The notes: a model not told the origin generated them from the sequence alone. Positions 10,538-23,400 are shown, counted from the stretch's first letter. The stretch is DNA of 64,000 nucleotides from Lunularia cruciata (GCA_948567375.1 OX419757.1:34782001-34846000); one strand, 5' to 3'. Program-made: numbers and translations.

Positions 10538-10962
10538 GTTACAGAGGATACTTGGGAGCCAGATCTTGGACCCAAGCTTACTAGAGAGGAAAGACGGAGG
10601 GTTTGGAGGTTCTTGAGGAGTCACACGAGTTGTTTTGCCTTTAGTATGAAGGATTTGGGTGCTCTGAAGGGACCGGGTATAAAGATTGAGCTGACAAGCA
10701 ACACACCAGTTTTCCGACGTCCTTATTGATATAGTGAGATGGAGAGGACATTGATTCAAAGCCGGAGTAGTGACCTTTTTGAGGCTGGTTTGGTGGAGAT
10801 TTCACATGGAGAGTATGCATCAGCGACAATGATGCCAGCCAAGAAGGATATGCATGGCAACTATACAGATAGGCGGATGTGTGGAGATTACCGTTCTATC
10901 AACCGACAGACCAGGGGTGATCGGTATGCCATGGCTACACCGGAGGAGATTTTTGATGCGAT
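10538..10962 (+). pseudogene. N-terminal gypsy reverse transcriptase fragment
   Basis: Same frame as the methyltransferase. Typical gypsy landmarks are present: IELTSNTPVFRRPY, then EYASATMMPAKKD, RRMCGDYRSIN and YAMATPEEIFDAIG. The frame ends at the fold-back before the conserved LD..GYHQ catalytic block, so palm motifs are absent. One stop at 10727 replaces what was probably a Trp codon. Confidence 0.85.
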
Positions 10963-10963
10963 T

Positions 10964-11024
10964 GGAACCCGACTTTGTTCACACCCCTTCCATGCCATGA
11001 AGGGTGTGAACAAAGTCGGGTTCC
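10964..11024. repeat. 23-bp perfect inverted repeat (fold-back junction)
   Basis: Arms 10964-10986 and 11002-11024 are exact reverse complements around a 15-nt loop. The left side joins plus-strand RT; the right side opens into minus-strand gag of what looks like the same type of element. Confidence 0.95.
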
Positions 11025-11388
11025 GCATCTACTGCAGATCACACCAACTATCGAACTCTTGGATGAAGTCATCCAAATCAATGGTACCCACTATACCAGA
11101 GTAACGCCTAGGGCCTTTGGAGGCCCCATAAATCTTGTCCATGTCCCACAACAACGGTGTGGACATACCAAGTGCACTCTCAATTGAATCAGCTCCTGTG
11201 TCAAACTCCAACTCAGAGTCAATCTCCTTCCTCACTGGGACCTGAGATACAGGCTGATATCGAGCACCACTCCGAGTTAACCCACTACGTACTGCACGGG
11301 TAACTCCTCTAGAATCTCCAAAGAACTCTGTCGTGCCAAAGTAACCACAACTCGCAACCGCAAGTACCCCACCAAGTGCCAACACCAC
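11025..11388 (-). pseudogene. Gag N-terminal fragment, opposite strand
   Basis: Open frame of about 119 codons on the minus strand, continuing through the fold-back. It contains LDDFIQEFDSWCDLQ followed by NPTLFTPFMAWKG, which resembles the start of the gypsy gag capsid region. The reading frame is lost after the palindrome. It probably belongs to the same family as the plus-strand methyltransferase element and was inverted against it (inference). Confidence 0.55.
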
Positions 11389-13053
11389 TAAGCACCACCC
11401 ACTAATGTGACTCTAACCGAGATAACTACACTAGGGGAAAGGGCAACCTATAACCTGCCATCATAACACGTACTCTCACGGTCTGCAGGTCATCACTTCC
11501 TGCCTCACCGGAGAGAAACAAAGGTAGTCTGATTAGTCATCACTTGAGCCTCACCACCAAGAGCACACCAGAGCACCAACACTCAAAAGTCAGGGCACCT
11601 CACACAAACGTGGTGCACAAATAGGAAGCAGAGAATGGAGGGGGTCCAATCACAAGAAATCTAAATGAAAACCCTCCATTTCATAACACAACACGGGACT
11701 GACTCTCCCACCATTTGGCATTTGACATAAGAGGAGTTCGTATCTAAGTCCTAAGCTACCAGGGTCACCAAGAATAGGATCAAACTGCCTCTCCTAGCCA
11801 AAGCTACATGTGTATAGATAACAGTGGCATAGTCACTAGGACAACAAGTGAGGGTGGACCAATTGGCTAGAGCACCAATTTAGGAACAAGAGATCTAGGG
11901 GTCAAACCCTGTTGCGCACAATCTAGCAGGAAAGAAAGATTTTGCCAACCAATGACCAAGATCTACTCTAAACTAGCTAGCCTCACGCCAGCAAGCTAGC
12001 TTGCTGGCCCTTCTAGGCCTTCGTAGCCTCTCATAGCCTACAGCCCTATGCCTCGAAGCCTCTAAATGCCCACATGAGGCCTTTCTTATTGCCATTCCGG
12101 ACCTACTCTACAATTGGCAAAACTTCTCCAAATCTGCAAAAGTCCTCTAAACTAGCGAAACTCCTCCAAATCTGGCCAAAATCTGAAATAAAATCTGACG
12201 TAAACCCTAAAGATAGCTGTCCGCCAAATCCCCCGCTAACTTTCCACTCGAGCCAAATTGACGAAACAGGTTTTTCCAAATCACAATTTCATGAGAAGAG
12301 CTTCCCAACTCCACCTTCAATTTGACTTTCTGAGCCCAACTCGCAACAAATTGGTCCTGCCTTCACCTCTTGAGCTCAAAATCACAACATTGCTCAAAAA
12401 TTGCTCCTTCTTTGCTCAAAATTTGGCCAGCGCTTCTGCACATCGTCCGCCTAACTGCCAAATCAGCATCAATCAATCGAGTTTCTACACACTAGGGAAA
12501 CACAGAACTTGAATCAAGCTACCAACGATCCACCGAGCTTGGAGATACCACCAACACTCATAGTTCCTAAACCCGATTTCCCCTTGACTTCACTTCTCTG
12601 ATGTAATCAGATTGCTTACCACTCTCAACTCAACTCAACTCAGATCAGTACTTGATTTGTCACTCTATAAACTGCCAACAACTGGGCACTGATTACAGTC
12701 AAGCCACACCCACTCAAGCATAGAGAATCCAAGTGACGCTCGCCGGCCTCTGTCCACCATAGCTAGGAACTCAAAGGCTCAACATCATAGAAGTGAGCTC
12801 TCTAGATCTCACTTTGAAACTATACCCCCTGGACTCAAGCTAGCACTGAAACCCTAACGGTCCCGCTGATGGCACACTCGACGGTGCGAATGGTGCAAAG
12901 TGACGGTGGGCCCCACCGTGAAGTTAGTACCCCGAACACCAAATCTGACCATCAAAAAGTAGTCTCTGAGATACTGCTGAAATAACTTTAACTACTATCA
13001 CTGGAACTCCAATGTCCGAGCATCTAGATGCGGAACTACAAATGGCATGACAC
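11389..13053 (-). other. Non-coding stretch, probable LTR/leader of the inverted gag fragment
   Basis: No ORF of note. Lying upstream of a minus-strand gag start and ending where a long-LTR copy is abruptly broken (13053/13054), it is placed where a leader and LTR would be. The minus strand begins TGTCATGCC at 13052. I could not find a convincing primer site or second LTR. Confidence 0.35.
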
Positions 13054-14043
13054 CTCTCCTGCAAACATTTGGTGAAAGAAAATAGCCTGATACTTCATCT
13101 TACAGGTGGTTTGCTCTGGCTTTAGCATTTCCATTAGAGTCCTAATGATACTTTGCCTCATCAGGTCTCTGTAGGTATCTATCGTGTACCCATTCTTGGT
13201 GTGAGGAGCATTAAAGGTATTCTTGAGCTCATCAATCTCCTCTATAGAATCACACTTCCAATAGAAGGTGACTTGGGTTGCATCTCTTGCTTCTCTCCCC
13301 AAGACAAGTCTCCAATCTGACTCAATCCATCAAGTCAGATTTCCTCTCTTCCCTCCACCTTGGGACAATCTATACAATTACTAGCAGTTATTTCTGCCAT
13401 AAAACCTAGAAAACTCAAGTTCTAGTTTCAGGCCAAAAATGTGATCCTAAGTCAATTCAAGACTTTGATCCTAACTACCATATCCAACCTCCAAATTGCA
13501 AGTGATAGAACTTTTCTCTTTCCCTTCATTGACGTCATGTCCCTCACAAAATGACCAGTACTTGGTTTGTAAGTACAAGTCCTTTGAGATAGCTCTTTAG
13601 ATGAATAGGATAATGATTCAGCATTGCCGATTTCACTTGATGAAGTCTCAATTTTACACTTCTTTGATTCTTGGTCATTCTACAGTCTAATGCCAATTAC
13701 AACTCATGCTTTCTACATGACTTGTTATTATCAATCTCAAATGTATCTTGCTCTCAAAGTAACACTTTTTTATGGCTGTACCTTCTTTATTGGCTCAGTT
13801 TGAGTAAATGTTGTTGAGGTTTCTTTGGATCAAGTTGATCATTCCAATGCAAAGCCTCCTTACTTTAGGTCTACCACCCTTCAAGTCCAATCCAAGTCCT
13901 TCTTCCTCTGTCACAAAGTCAACTTCCTTGGGTTAGATCCAAACACATGATTCTTCTCTTCTTTTTCTCCATTTGGCTTCAATTCACCTTGAACAATACA
14001 ATTCTTTTTTAAACTCACCAAAAAACAAAATGTTGGTACCACA
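13054..14043 (-). repeat. Truncated long LTR with fragment of the LTR-encoded ORF
   Basis: The minus strand starts TGTGGTACCAACA at 14043, the family LTR start (compare 41482, 63606). From 13302 to 13054 it encodes a recognisable piece of the LTR protein: KNGYTIDTYRDLMRQSIIR then KYQAIFFHQMFAGE, parallel to KNGYKVESYKDPVKRGIVS and KHQAVFFHKLFAGE of the 793-aa ORF. The match stops after FAGE, at the junction with unrelated DNA. Confidence 0.8.
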
Positions 14044-14060
14044 CTAGCGGTGGGGTAATA

Positions 14061-14427
14061 TGTATAATATGGAGTTAGTAGATGAGTTAGCAAAGGCTAC
14101 TAAGTTAGTATAATGATCTAAATGTAGTTAGGAATTCTAAGAATTCTAGAAGCATGTAGAAAGTGTATTGGTTGAATATTCTAGAAGAATTTTTGAAACT
14201 TCTTAATGCAAAGCTCCTAAGAACCTTCCAAGGATCAAGTAACTTGCACATCATGTTAAGGGCTAGCTTAGCTTGTTAGCCAAAAAGGTGGCTTCTAGTA
14301 GGAAGCTTCCTTTGCAAATTCCCAAGTATCTTAGCTTGCACTCCAAGAACGTGGTTTTGAGAGGAAAGTTTCCTTGGAAGCTTCTTAAGAGCCTTGTATT
14401 ACTTTGCTTTAAATGCCAAACCTCATG
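14061..14427 (+). repeat. Chromovirus-like LTR fragment
   Basis: Starts tgtataatatggagtt and shares blocks such as gctagcttagcttg, tggcttctag and ggaagcttctt with the LTRs at 56064-56466 and 62763-63129 (which lie on the minus strand). It stops where the 2.2-kb repeat begins. Confidence 0.6.
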
Positions 14428-16643
14428 TTGTTGAGTTGTGGTTTGCCAAGCCCATAAAAGAGTGACTTATCATTTTTATCTCCACCTTAGTGGGTAGGTT
14501 GTCTCCTATATCCAATGGATGAGATGTTGCCATGTGAGTAATCTATGTACATGTATGTGATTGAGCACATGGGTTACAATCTTATCATGTTTGAGGGCTC
14601 TAATGAATAAAGATGAGGGCGAGTGGAGAGACAAGGGGGTGTTTTAGTCAAGGGGTCTCAAGGGAGAGGATGACGTTGGGAATGAGAGTTGTAGCAATGC
14701 ACGAGTGGTAGAACATGAGAGGAAGCATTTGAGCATGAGATGTCTCATGCTCCTAATCTGCCACTCTTGAATCTTTTTCTTATCAAGCTTTAGATTTTGC
14801 ACTATGACAGCTTACAAGACTGGTTGGTAACACGTTTTGGGGCGGTATTCGTGGAGTCGGTGATGGGAAACCCGGATCATATTGTCTTTCCGGTGCTTAC
14901 TTATGAGCATGTTTGGGACTTGACAATATATGTGCTTCTATGGTTGGGGAATGCCTAAATTTTGCTCATAAGCCTCAAAGTGGAGTTGTGGGGTCCATTT
15001 GTCAAAAAGTAAAAAGACTAAAGGACAAATGTGCAAGAGATTGGTCCCAAGAGAGAAGTATGGAGGTTTTTGACCATAAAAAGAGTTTGGGGAGGTCTAT
15101 TGGGCAACAAAGGACATGGTTGGAAAGACGAGCTAACAGGCTATAATCAAGAGAAAGAAATCACACAATTTGACCTGATTCTAGGAGGATATGATTGATT
15201 GAATTAAGAGGGGTAAAATTCATATGTAGGAGCACAAAGTAGGCAATTGAGAGAGCTTTTTGAGACATTTTTACTATCTATTAGTGGGATTGGAGAGAAG
15301 AATAAGTGCTTACACAATTGAGCACAAGAAATTTCAGTTTTGGATCAATCTAAAATAAGATCTGGTTGATTGAAGTTGAAGCTCTTAAGGTGTAAGGTGA
15401 TGGAGAAGAGCTAGTGATCAGGTTTGGAGTTTTGGTCACTCCCCAAGTTGTGGTTTGAGATACCTTATTAAAACTTTCTGTCCTGTTTTTGGTTAGGGTG
15501 TGCACCTTTGTGTGAAGGTCTCATGAGAATTCTTCAAATACAGAATTCAGGATCTTGGATCAAGTATACCTAGGTCTGCAGAGCTCACAAGTTAGCCCAA
15601 CTTAGGAATTGATACATATCTAGGGATTGGGGTTGGATTAGGCCATCAGAATTTGTAGAGTATTAAACAAGAGCATGACCAACTACTATGGAAATTTAGT
15701 TGGCTCTATACTCATAGAGAGTGAGATCAGATACAACAAGTTTTACTTAAAAGACTATTGTAAGCTTGGAGGAGCATTTCTTTCTTCAATCATAATTGAA
15801 TGTCAATTCTCTCACTTTTGTAACTATGATTGAGAGTTCAGATTTCCAAAGTGTTTTGCAAAGATCAAGTGTGCATCTGATTTAGAAATCAAGGGAAAGT
15901 TGGCAAAAACCAAGGGCAAGACCTTAAAAAGGGGATTTTGAAATTAGGGTGAGAGTTGCCAAAACCAACTTTGAGAGCTTGTCAAGGAAGTTGTAGTGAT
16001 CTAATTGAGGTCTATTTTATACCATTGGAAAGATGATCTCATAGGCTTTTCATTGATCCTATAACACTTTTCAAGATATACAGAAATAGTTATGTTTATA
16101 TGAGCTGCGCTGAGTTTCCCCATCAAGAGGACATAGGAAATCCCCACAAGGAGTAGGAATATGTTGAGATCTAAAGTACAACTTGGAGGAGACTTGGAGT
16201 ACAAGTTGAAATTAGCTTGGTGATAGAGCATGAAGGATTTTAAGGTCTTTTCAAACAAAAAGCACAGAGAGTTGATGCCGCATTCCTGTGATTGGATCCT
16301 CTTTGTGCTTGCATGCTTGTTTGTACGCCCAGTTGGTTTGGGTTGGTGTGTGGGTATTGCACTTAGGTTCTTTCCTTCTAGGAAATTTTTGTATTTATCC
16401 TTGGTAATGTTGGAAGTGATGACCAATAGACCAGGAGTGCATGTTGTGATCACAGGTTAGGTTGCCTGTCACTATCCTACCCGAGAGCAAGAATACTAGT
16501 TATGAGATTGAAGGGTTTTGAATGTAAGGTAACATGCGTGTTCATACAAGTAATTATAGTTTTACCTACAGCCTCTAATCTGCAATCTCCAAAGCTAGGC
16601 ACCCTATGTGTTCCTAGAGAGAGAAAAGAAAATTACAACAACA
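14428..16643. repeat. 2.2-kb unclassified interspersed repeat, copy A
   Basis: Collinear in direct orientation with 57560-59782 over its whole length (for example gggtaggt..., ...gagtcggtgatgggaaac..., ...ggatcctctttgtgcttgc). The ends read ttgttgag and caacaa, weakly inverted, with possible catg on both sides. No ORF is conserved between the copies. It could be a solo LTR or a large non-autonomous element; boundaries are good to a few bases. Confidence 0.7.
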
Positions 16644-19600
16644 TGTGGTGCTCCCATTTCTTCAAAAATTGTTTTTGTTGATCATATAAAGTTTGAGTGC
16701 TTGAGAACCACAAGGAATGATGGAATTACTTGGGGAAGTGCCTCAAATAGATAAGTGCTTAGAGAAATGACATTAGAAAGATATGATGGAAGAAACACTC
16801 AAAGTGATGTAGAATAGTCCCAAGTACTTGCAAGACAAACAACACTTTGAGTGATGTAGGATGATCTTGAATGTTGACAAGTGGAATGAATCTAGAGGCC
16901 AAATGAGTGACATGGACAAGTATTAGGGTGGCAAGCAAAGCTATGTCATGAAGGAGATAAGAAGCACTCAAAGAAGTGTAGAATGATCCTAAGTGCCTGA
17001 GAAGAGAACAACACTAGGAGTGTTGAGGAATCATTTGGAGTGCTTGTTGAAGATGCAACACTCAAAGTGCCAATAGGTGAGGTAAAGAAGCCTGACTACC
17101 AAGTGCCACCACAATTTGAACTTGCATGCAACCAAGTATCGTTACCTACAAGATAGCTATCAGTACTTGGCAAGCAAGCATGGTGTGGGAGGAAGTGATT
17201 AGGGAATGGATTTTTGACATGAGGGAGGATGACTTGCACCAAGGATGATTTGCAAAGGTCTTTGCCTACATAATGGCAAGTGCATACATACTCTATAACC
17301 ATGGGAATGCTAAGGAGTGACTAGGAATTGGATGTATAAATTGAAGTGCCTAGCTAGCAATGGCACTTTTTGCAAATGCATCTATCATCTTTGTTGATCA
17401 AGTAGTATCATATGTATTTTCATGGAGAAGTGAGTTACTTGGGATCATTTTGAGAGTGGCACTTGGTGCAATTTTGGGTGCTCAAAGTGGAGTGAGGCAT
17501 TCAGCATAGTACATCAATAAGTTGTAGCAACCTTCTGTGTGTAGGAGCAATGGTAGTCACTCCAAAAACTTACATGAAGGCACTCAAGGCTATTCTTAGA
17601 TCCCTTGTGGTCAACAAATGGGTAGTATACTGTAAGATAGATGTGATTATCAATAAGCACTAGGGATTCCTACTCTAGAATTAGGATAGTCCAATTTCCA
17701 CATGATCCATGAGATTGGAGGCAAAAGAGAGAAAAATTCAAGAGGAATGAGAGGTAACCCATTGAATTAGACAAAGGACCATTAGCAAATGGTACTTAGC
17801 TTAGATGTTGGGGTTGCAAGAGCCATGACTGTGGATATAAAATTTCCAAACAAGGAAAATATTCCTAAAGCCAAGAGCCACTTTAATAGCAAGCACTCTA
17901 AGAACAATGGATAGAGTGTAGCCAATGACAAGGAGCTTGCACAAAGAGCCATTATAGATGTAGTTATGAATCTCTTCAAATAGAAAAGAACCACCTACTT
18001 CACCAGTGGTCAAGTAGTGTTCTTAATTACATGTGTTCAAGAGAGCCTATAGATTGGGCAGAGATGTTTGACAAGAAGTGCAAGCTCCTCCACCAAGACT
18101 TTGAAGATAAAGGAGGTTCCACCTACATTGCTCCTGTCACTATGCATTACTACAAGAGGAAAAATCTGCTTATCAAGGAAGAAAGGGAGAGGTTCCCTAC
18201 ACATTTTCATCATGCAAGTTATTTTGAATTGCAACTTGAAAGACCTACATAGATTGCCAAGTATTAGTTAGCCAATGCCAAGCTTGCAAAAGCATACCAA
18301 TTTGTGCTTGTAGATGAAGCATTGGCCTTGTCAAAGCCCCTAAAAAGGAAGAAAACCACACCAAGGAAGAAGCCACTTCCTCTAGCAAAGAAGTCAAAGG
18401 CAAGTGCCTAAATTGTTGATGTGTTCTCTTTAGAAGATGAGGCCAATGACACTAAATTAGATGAAGACAAGGACAAAGAGGAGCAAGGATCCTTCACTCT
18501 GCAAGGATCCGATTCATGAGACAATGATGAATGAGGAGAAAGCTAACCACTCTACTCTGCAAGTGCAAGACCAAAATATGGACACATGATGTATGGAAAA
18601 AATACGGAATAAGATCATACAGTGGAAGACACAATAGTGTCAAAGTAGGCACCATTGAGTCTAAATGTGCAAGAAGAAGAAGCCATAGTGGATATTCAAG
18701 ATCAAGCCGAGTGCTCAAAGTATGAAGAACTTTGGTTGAGAAGAAAGGAGGAGGCCAAGGATCATATAGAGAAAGAAGATGAGGAAGTTGACAACATGAC
18801 TAACCTTCCAAAGGCTACACCTAAAGTGCAGATCAAAGTATAAGCAGCACCAACAAGTTCCAAGTTAGTGTAGGTGCAAAAAGGCTCAAGCTTCATCATC
18901 CATTTGGTTGGCACTATATTACAATGGATGGAGGTATTGCTATGCCAGTACTAAGCCAAGAAGCCTGATGTGGTGGACTATACCACTCTGATCAAAGCCA
19001 TGCATAAGAAAGTCTACACTCAGAAGGCCAAATAAGACCTGGTAAAGGACAAGGTAGCAAAGGCTAAAGACTTCTACAAGGCAAAGGCTTCAAAGATAAG
19101 TGCCTTTCTATAGGAGAACCATGAGCTAAAGAGGAGAAGTACCACAGCAAAGAATGAGCAAGATCATCAAGCAACAGAGACCCAAAGTTTTGAATGAGAT
19201 TGGAAGGCACTTTGCCTCAAGTTCAACCAATTTAAGAAGGCAGCCAAAGACCAACTTTGCAACATTTTCTAGTAAGTGGAGAGCACTTAGAGTGCTCTAA
19301 GAGAGAACATGACCAAGTAGTAACTTTGGAATTGCAGATGCAAGAGGACCAGAAGGAAGTATTAGTGCAACTGGAATATCTCATCAAGCAGGTAGAAGAT
19401 GAGAAAGTTAAGCATGCAAAATACCTTTGAGTGCTAGAAGACCAAAAGGCTGAATGGAGTAGATAGTCAAAGTAGATGGAAGAAGACTACTTGAAAGCAC
19501 TAATTTACTAGAGGAGACCCAAGCCCTATTCATGGAGATGTTGAAAGAAGGAGTAGTGCATGACTTGAGAATTAAACACCATGAGCTAAAGATGTAGGTC

Positions 19601-20412
19601 CAACACTTTCAGTCCAAGGCACTCACTCAAGAGGAAGTCCTTTGGTAAGACATGCACTCTTTAGAAAGGATTAGATACTTAGAGTTGTACAATAGACAAG
19701 CACTTTGAGTAGGCCAATTGTGTTTGCACTTAGAGTTGTAAATTTATTTCAAGAGGACTGCCCTTGAAAGTTAAGTGGTACTCATAATATTGTAGAGTTG
19801 ATGACAAGTGCTCTTGAATTCTATTGCATTCAAAATTGTACATAATTGTAGAGGAGCGCTCTTGAGTTTGTATAGATACTCAAGGTTGTATACTAAAAAT
19901 AGACTAGGTAGGGTCTGATATCCCTCTTAACATGTGTAGGAGCCTAATCATTCTATAGATGATTAGGATAAGAGGGGATTATGGTAGTACAATAGTGATG
20001 GACATTTAGATAATGGTTGTTTTGGATTCACTTAGGATTCTAATCCCTTTGGCCCAAAGCCAGATTAGTAGACAAGGCTAAGTGCCACTTCTACTCATGT
20101 TTATTCTTTTGTATAATGCAAACTTTGATTACCAATAAAGAGTGAGCCTACTTCTTTGCAAGTTTTGTGTCCTTCATTTTGTATGTTGTTCAATGCTAAG
20201 GCAAGAGTAGAGGTAAGGAATCTCATAGTAGGTCTTCAATGCTTAGTGCCAAGCAAGTACTTGCCCTTGATCAAGGTGTGCACTAAATGATTCAAAAGAA
20301 CCTATCAACGTGTGGAATGAGTAGACTCAAAAGCTCATTGCACAAGCAATACCAAGGGGTTCAAAAGCTTAAGCAAGGAGTAGCATGAAGTTCAATCCTG
20401 CAATTTGTGCCT
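16644..20412 (+). repeat. Divergent long LTR of the LTR-ORF family (first part)
   Basis: Begins TGTGGTGCTCCCATTT, close to the family start TGTGGTGCCCACATTT, and contains a degraded but recognisable LTR ORF (17700-19700). It is interrupted at 20412 by the old element, whose tgcct duplication is at 20408-20412 and 50468-50472, and resumes at 50473. Confidence 0.6.
17700..19700 (+). pseudogene. Divergent LTR-encoded coiled-coil protein, broken
   Basis: Aligns by eye with the 793-aa ORF: AQRAIIDVVMNLFK with VKRGIVSALMAILK, EPIDWAEMF with EPINWARCF, and STYIAPVTMHYYKRKNLL with PHYIVPFTAHFYLGLNLL. A Lys/Arg-rich block (KRKKTTPRKKPLPLAKKSK), an acidic block (LEDEANDTKLDEDKDKEE) and charged heptad-rich segments follow in the same order. 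Many stops and frameshifts. Similarity is far lower than between the other copies, yet the architecture is kept, which points to an old protein family. Confidence 0.6.
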
Positions 20413-23400
20413 TGTGATAACCCAGCAAGTATCACTTTTGTGGTAATCAGCAAGTACCAATTCATTCCCATAGAGGTATGAGTCAAAAATGGTCAAATAT
20501 GAAGTAAAAGTCACCAATTAGTTCTTCTTAGTTGAATCTTTAATCTCTTGAGTAAAAAACACACTCAAAAGAGAGTAACAAGCATTGAATTCATGGTATC
20601 ATCACAATAAAATGTCACCCATAAATCACAATACTTCAAATCTCTCCAAAAAATCTTAATTGTGATGATTAAGTTCTTCCTGAAGAAGGCTACTTCACCA
20701 TGAAATGACTTTGGAATTGTGTTCCACCCTTCCACTAAAATCACAACTTCCTCAATCAAAATTGCTTTGCATCAATCTAGCACTATGATCATAAATGTCA
20801 AATACTACCAACACTATAATTTCTCATAGATTTTTCAAGGCATTGTTTTGATTGTTATCCACTCAAGAACAAACACACAATATGAAACCAAAACTATAGA
20901 ATCCACATCTAATACTCTCAGACTTGCATTTCAAATTTCTTCAAAGACTCATAAACACACACATAAGATTGATACTTGAAATTAAGTTGAAACAACAAGG
21001 CATTGAGTTACAATACTTTGCTTTACTCAACTTTAGAATAACAATACTGAATAATCATAACATTGTGATTGCTTCCTTTAAATAGGTAGAGCACTCAACT
21101 ACATCCTAGAAATCTCCAAATAAAAATCATCATCCTATTGCTTCAAACCTCACCTTCAAATCTGCAGATCCAAAATGACACTACACTACTTCATATCTGT
21201 TCTTTCATATCTTAAATTGCTACTAATCCAATGTGATATCTACTTCTACTTTGACTTCTACACCCAATGCTCCTACAATCACTTCCTCTACTTTGGGTTC
21301 ATCTACTACTGCTACATCTTCTTCTATCTCTATCATGTCTTTAGTCTGAATTGAAACTAACATCTTTACTATGCTATCTACCTTCTCCCCTCTTTTTGAC
21401 TTCTTCTATTGCTTCAAGTAACTCACCCAGAGAAACATGCCCTCCTACCTCTGCTACTTCACATCAAGCTTCTATTTTCTCATTGTTGTAAAGCTCATCT
21501 AATTCTGATCTGACTAAATCCAGTCTGATACAAACATTGTTTCCTATTTCCAACATTTTCCTATCTACTCTCTCTCTTAAGCAAATCAACAATTTGTTCA
21601 TCTTTGTATCTTTTGCTTATCTCTTCCTCATCTCCTACACTAGCAACTTCAACTCGTGCAGTCTTGCTTCTTCTATTTTCACTTTGGACTCAATACTCAG
21701 CATTGCCTTCATCCTCCCCATGATCTCTCCTACAGGCTCCAATGTTCTCTTTGTAACTATCTTCTCCCTATTCCTTTCATCTTCCAACTCGTTCTGGTAC
21801 ATGTTCAGTTCATCTTCAAACTTGGCTTTCAATGCTTCTTTTTCCTCTAGATACTGCACAAGTTGAGCCTCAATACTCCTGATCAGACCATGCAATTGCT
21901 CCTCCTCTCCTTTGTTAAATTCTTACTGCCATATTTGATCCTTTCTTATTGCCTTTGACTTCAAACTCTCCAACTCTTGCTCCATCACAACTCCTACTTC
22001 CTTAGAATGAACTGCTTCTATGTGCGCAGCCTTCAACTCACCCTTTAGTCTTTCAAATGCCATCTTTTGTACTATTAATTCTTCTTCTTGATGTGCAATA
22101 ACACTGCCATGCTGCTCATGACTCTCTTGCAGATTCTCAAAAGTCTACTTCCAAATTATTGCATCAACCCAAAGTACTTTGGCTTCCTCTTCTCCTTGGA
22201 TCAACCTCTTCTTCAACTCCAAGGCTTTTGCACTTAAATACTGCACTACTTGCAACTCATTTTTCACCTTTGGATGGGCTTTCTTCATTTCTTTCTCTTC
22301 CTGATCAACAATATCAACAACGGACAAGCAATGTTTGATAGATATGATACTCCACAAGACTCTTCCACTTTGTCATTTTCACATTCTTTGGCTTTGGGTG
22401 GCACTTCTTTGGTTGGAGCCTTACCCCAAAGTCTTGATCTTCATACCTTCAATGCGACTTCCTCCAAGCTTTCTTCATCTTCAATTGCTTGACTTGGTCA
22501 TGCAATTGTAGACTACAAATTCCTCTTTGTTCTCATCTCCTTTGGGCACCGGACCCAGACGTGGCCTCAAACGCGGCTGGAACCCGAACAAAAGGTCTTG
22601 ACTGAATTGGGCGCTGCCTGGGTTTGGGAACACAAATCCTGGCTCTTCCTCCTACTCCTTTAGAATGTCTTCTTTGGTCAAGTCCAAGTACTGGCCATCT
22701 GCTCCTTCCATGAGTTTGATTTGGGCATGTAACTCCTTCTACTCTCCTTCAGCCTCTCCATCCACCAACTATTAGACTTTGATCTCCCCATCACTCTCAC
22801 TCAACTCCCCACTCTGCAACGGAGCTCTTCTTCTACTTCTTCAGATTTTTTGCCTTTGCTTTCAGCCTCACCTTCAAACTAAGCTCCTAACAACTGCCCT
22901 CCACCGCTTTATGGCTCAAGTTTAGTCTCCGGGTCTTTCTTAATTGAACCAAGGAAATTGCATTCTTAGTTGATTTCTCTTTCTTGACATTGGCCTTGGA
23001 ATGAGTATTAACTCAATTTTTTCTCTTCTCATTCTGGCAAAGTCCTCATCACCTTCTTGGATTTGCTTCATGTAGTATTATTGCTCATTGGAATCTGCTT
23101 CTTGATGTAGGTCCAGATGCAAATACAATACCATTATCTTCTTCTCTTTTGAGCTGAGAAGATTCAATCCAAGGTACAAGTAGGCTATGAAAAATATGAA
23201 ATAAAGTGGCATCATCTTTGTTCTTTAGTTACTAATCAGTTGCCTAGTTTGCAAATGAAAACACCTTGCCCAATTTACTCTCTCTCATATGAACATTTAA
23301 TGGAAGAAGACCGTTTGTTGCTTTATGACATAGGTGGTACACTCCGGTTTAAACATTGCCATGAGAGCCCCCACAATACTTCTTCTTATTGGGTCTCTAA

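Larger units (their letters stand above)
7687..10963 (+). mobile_element. Decayed Ty3/gypsy element carrying a DNA methyltransferase domain
   Basis: Order on the plus strand: gag-like region, aspartic protease, C5 DNA methyltransferase, start of reverse transcriptase. From 8345 to 10962 everything lies in one frame, broken only by nine stop codons (near 8600, 9077, 9425, 9581, 9756, 9978, 10250, 10502, 10727). Each is one transition away from Gln, Arg or Trp. The left end is cut by element 1, the right end by the fold-back at 10964. The rest of RT, RNase H and integrase are missing here. Confidence 0.8.

Noticed and set aside
16001-16453. Minus-strand 150-codon ORF, with a look-alike at 59213-59632
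   Set aside because: Both lie in the 2.2-kb repeat; similarity is at DNA level and the frames shift between copies, so no protein is conserved.
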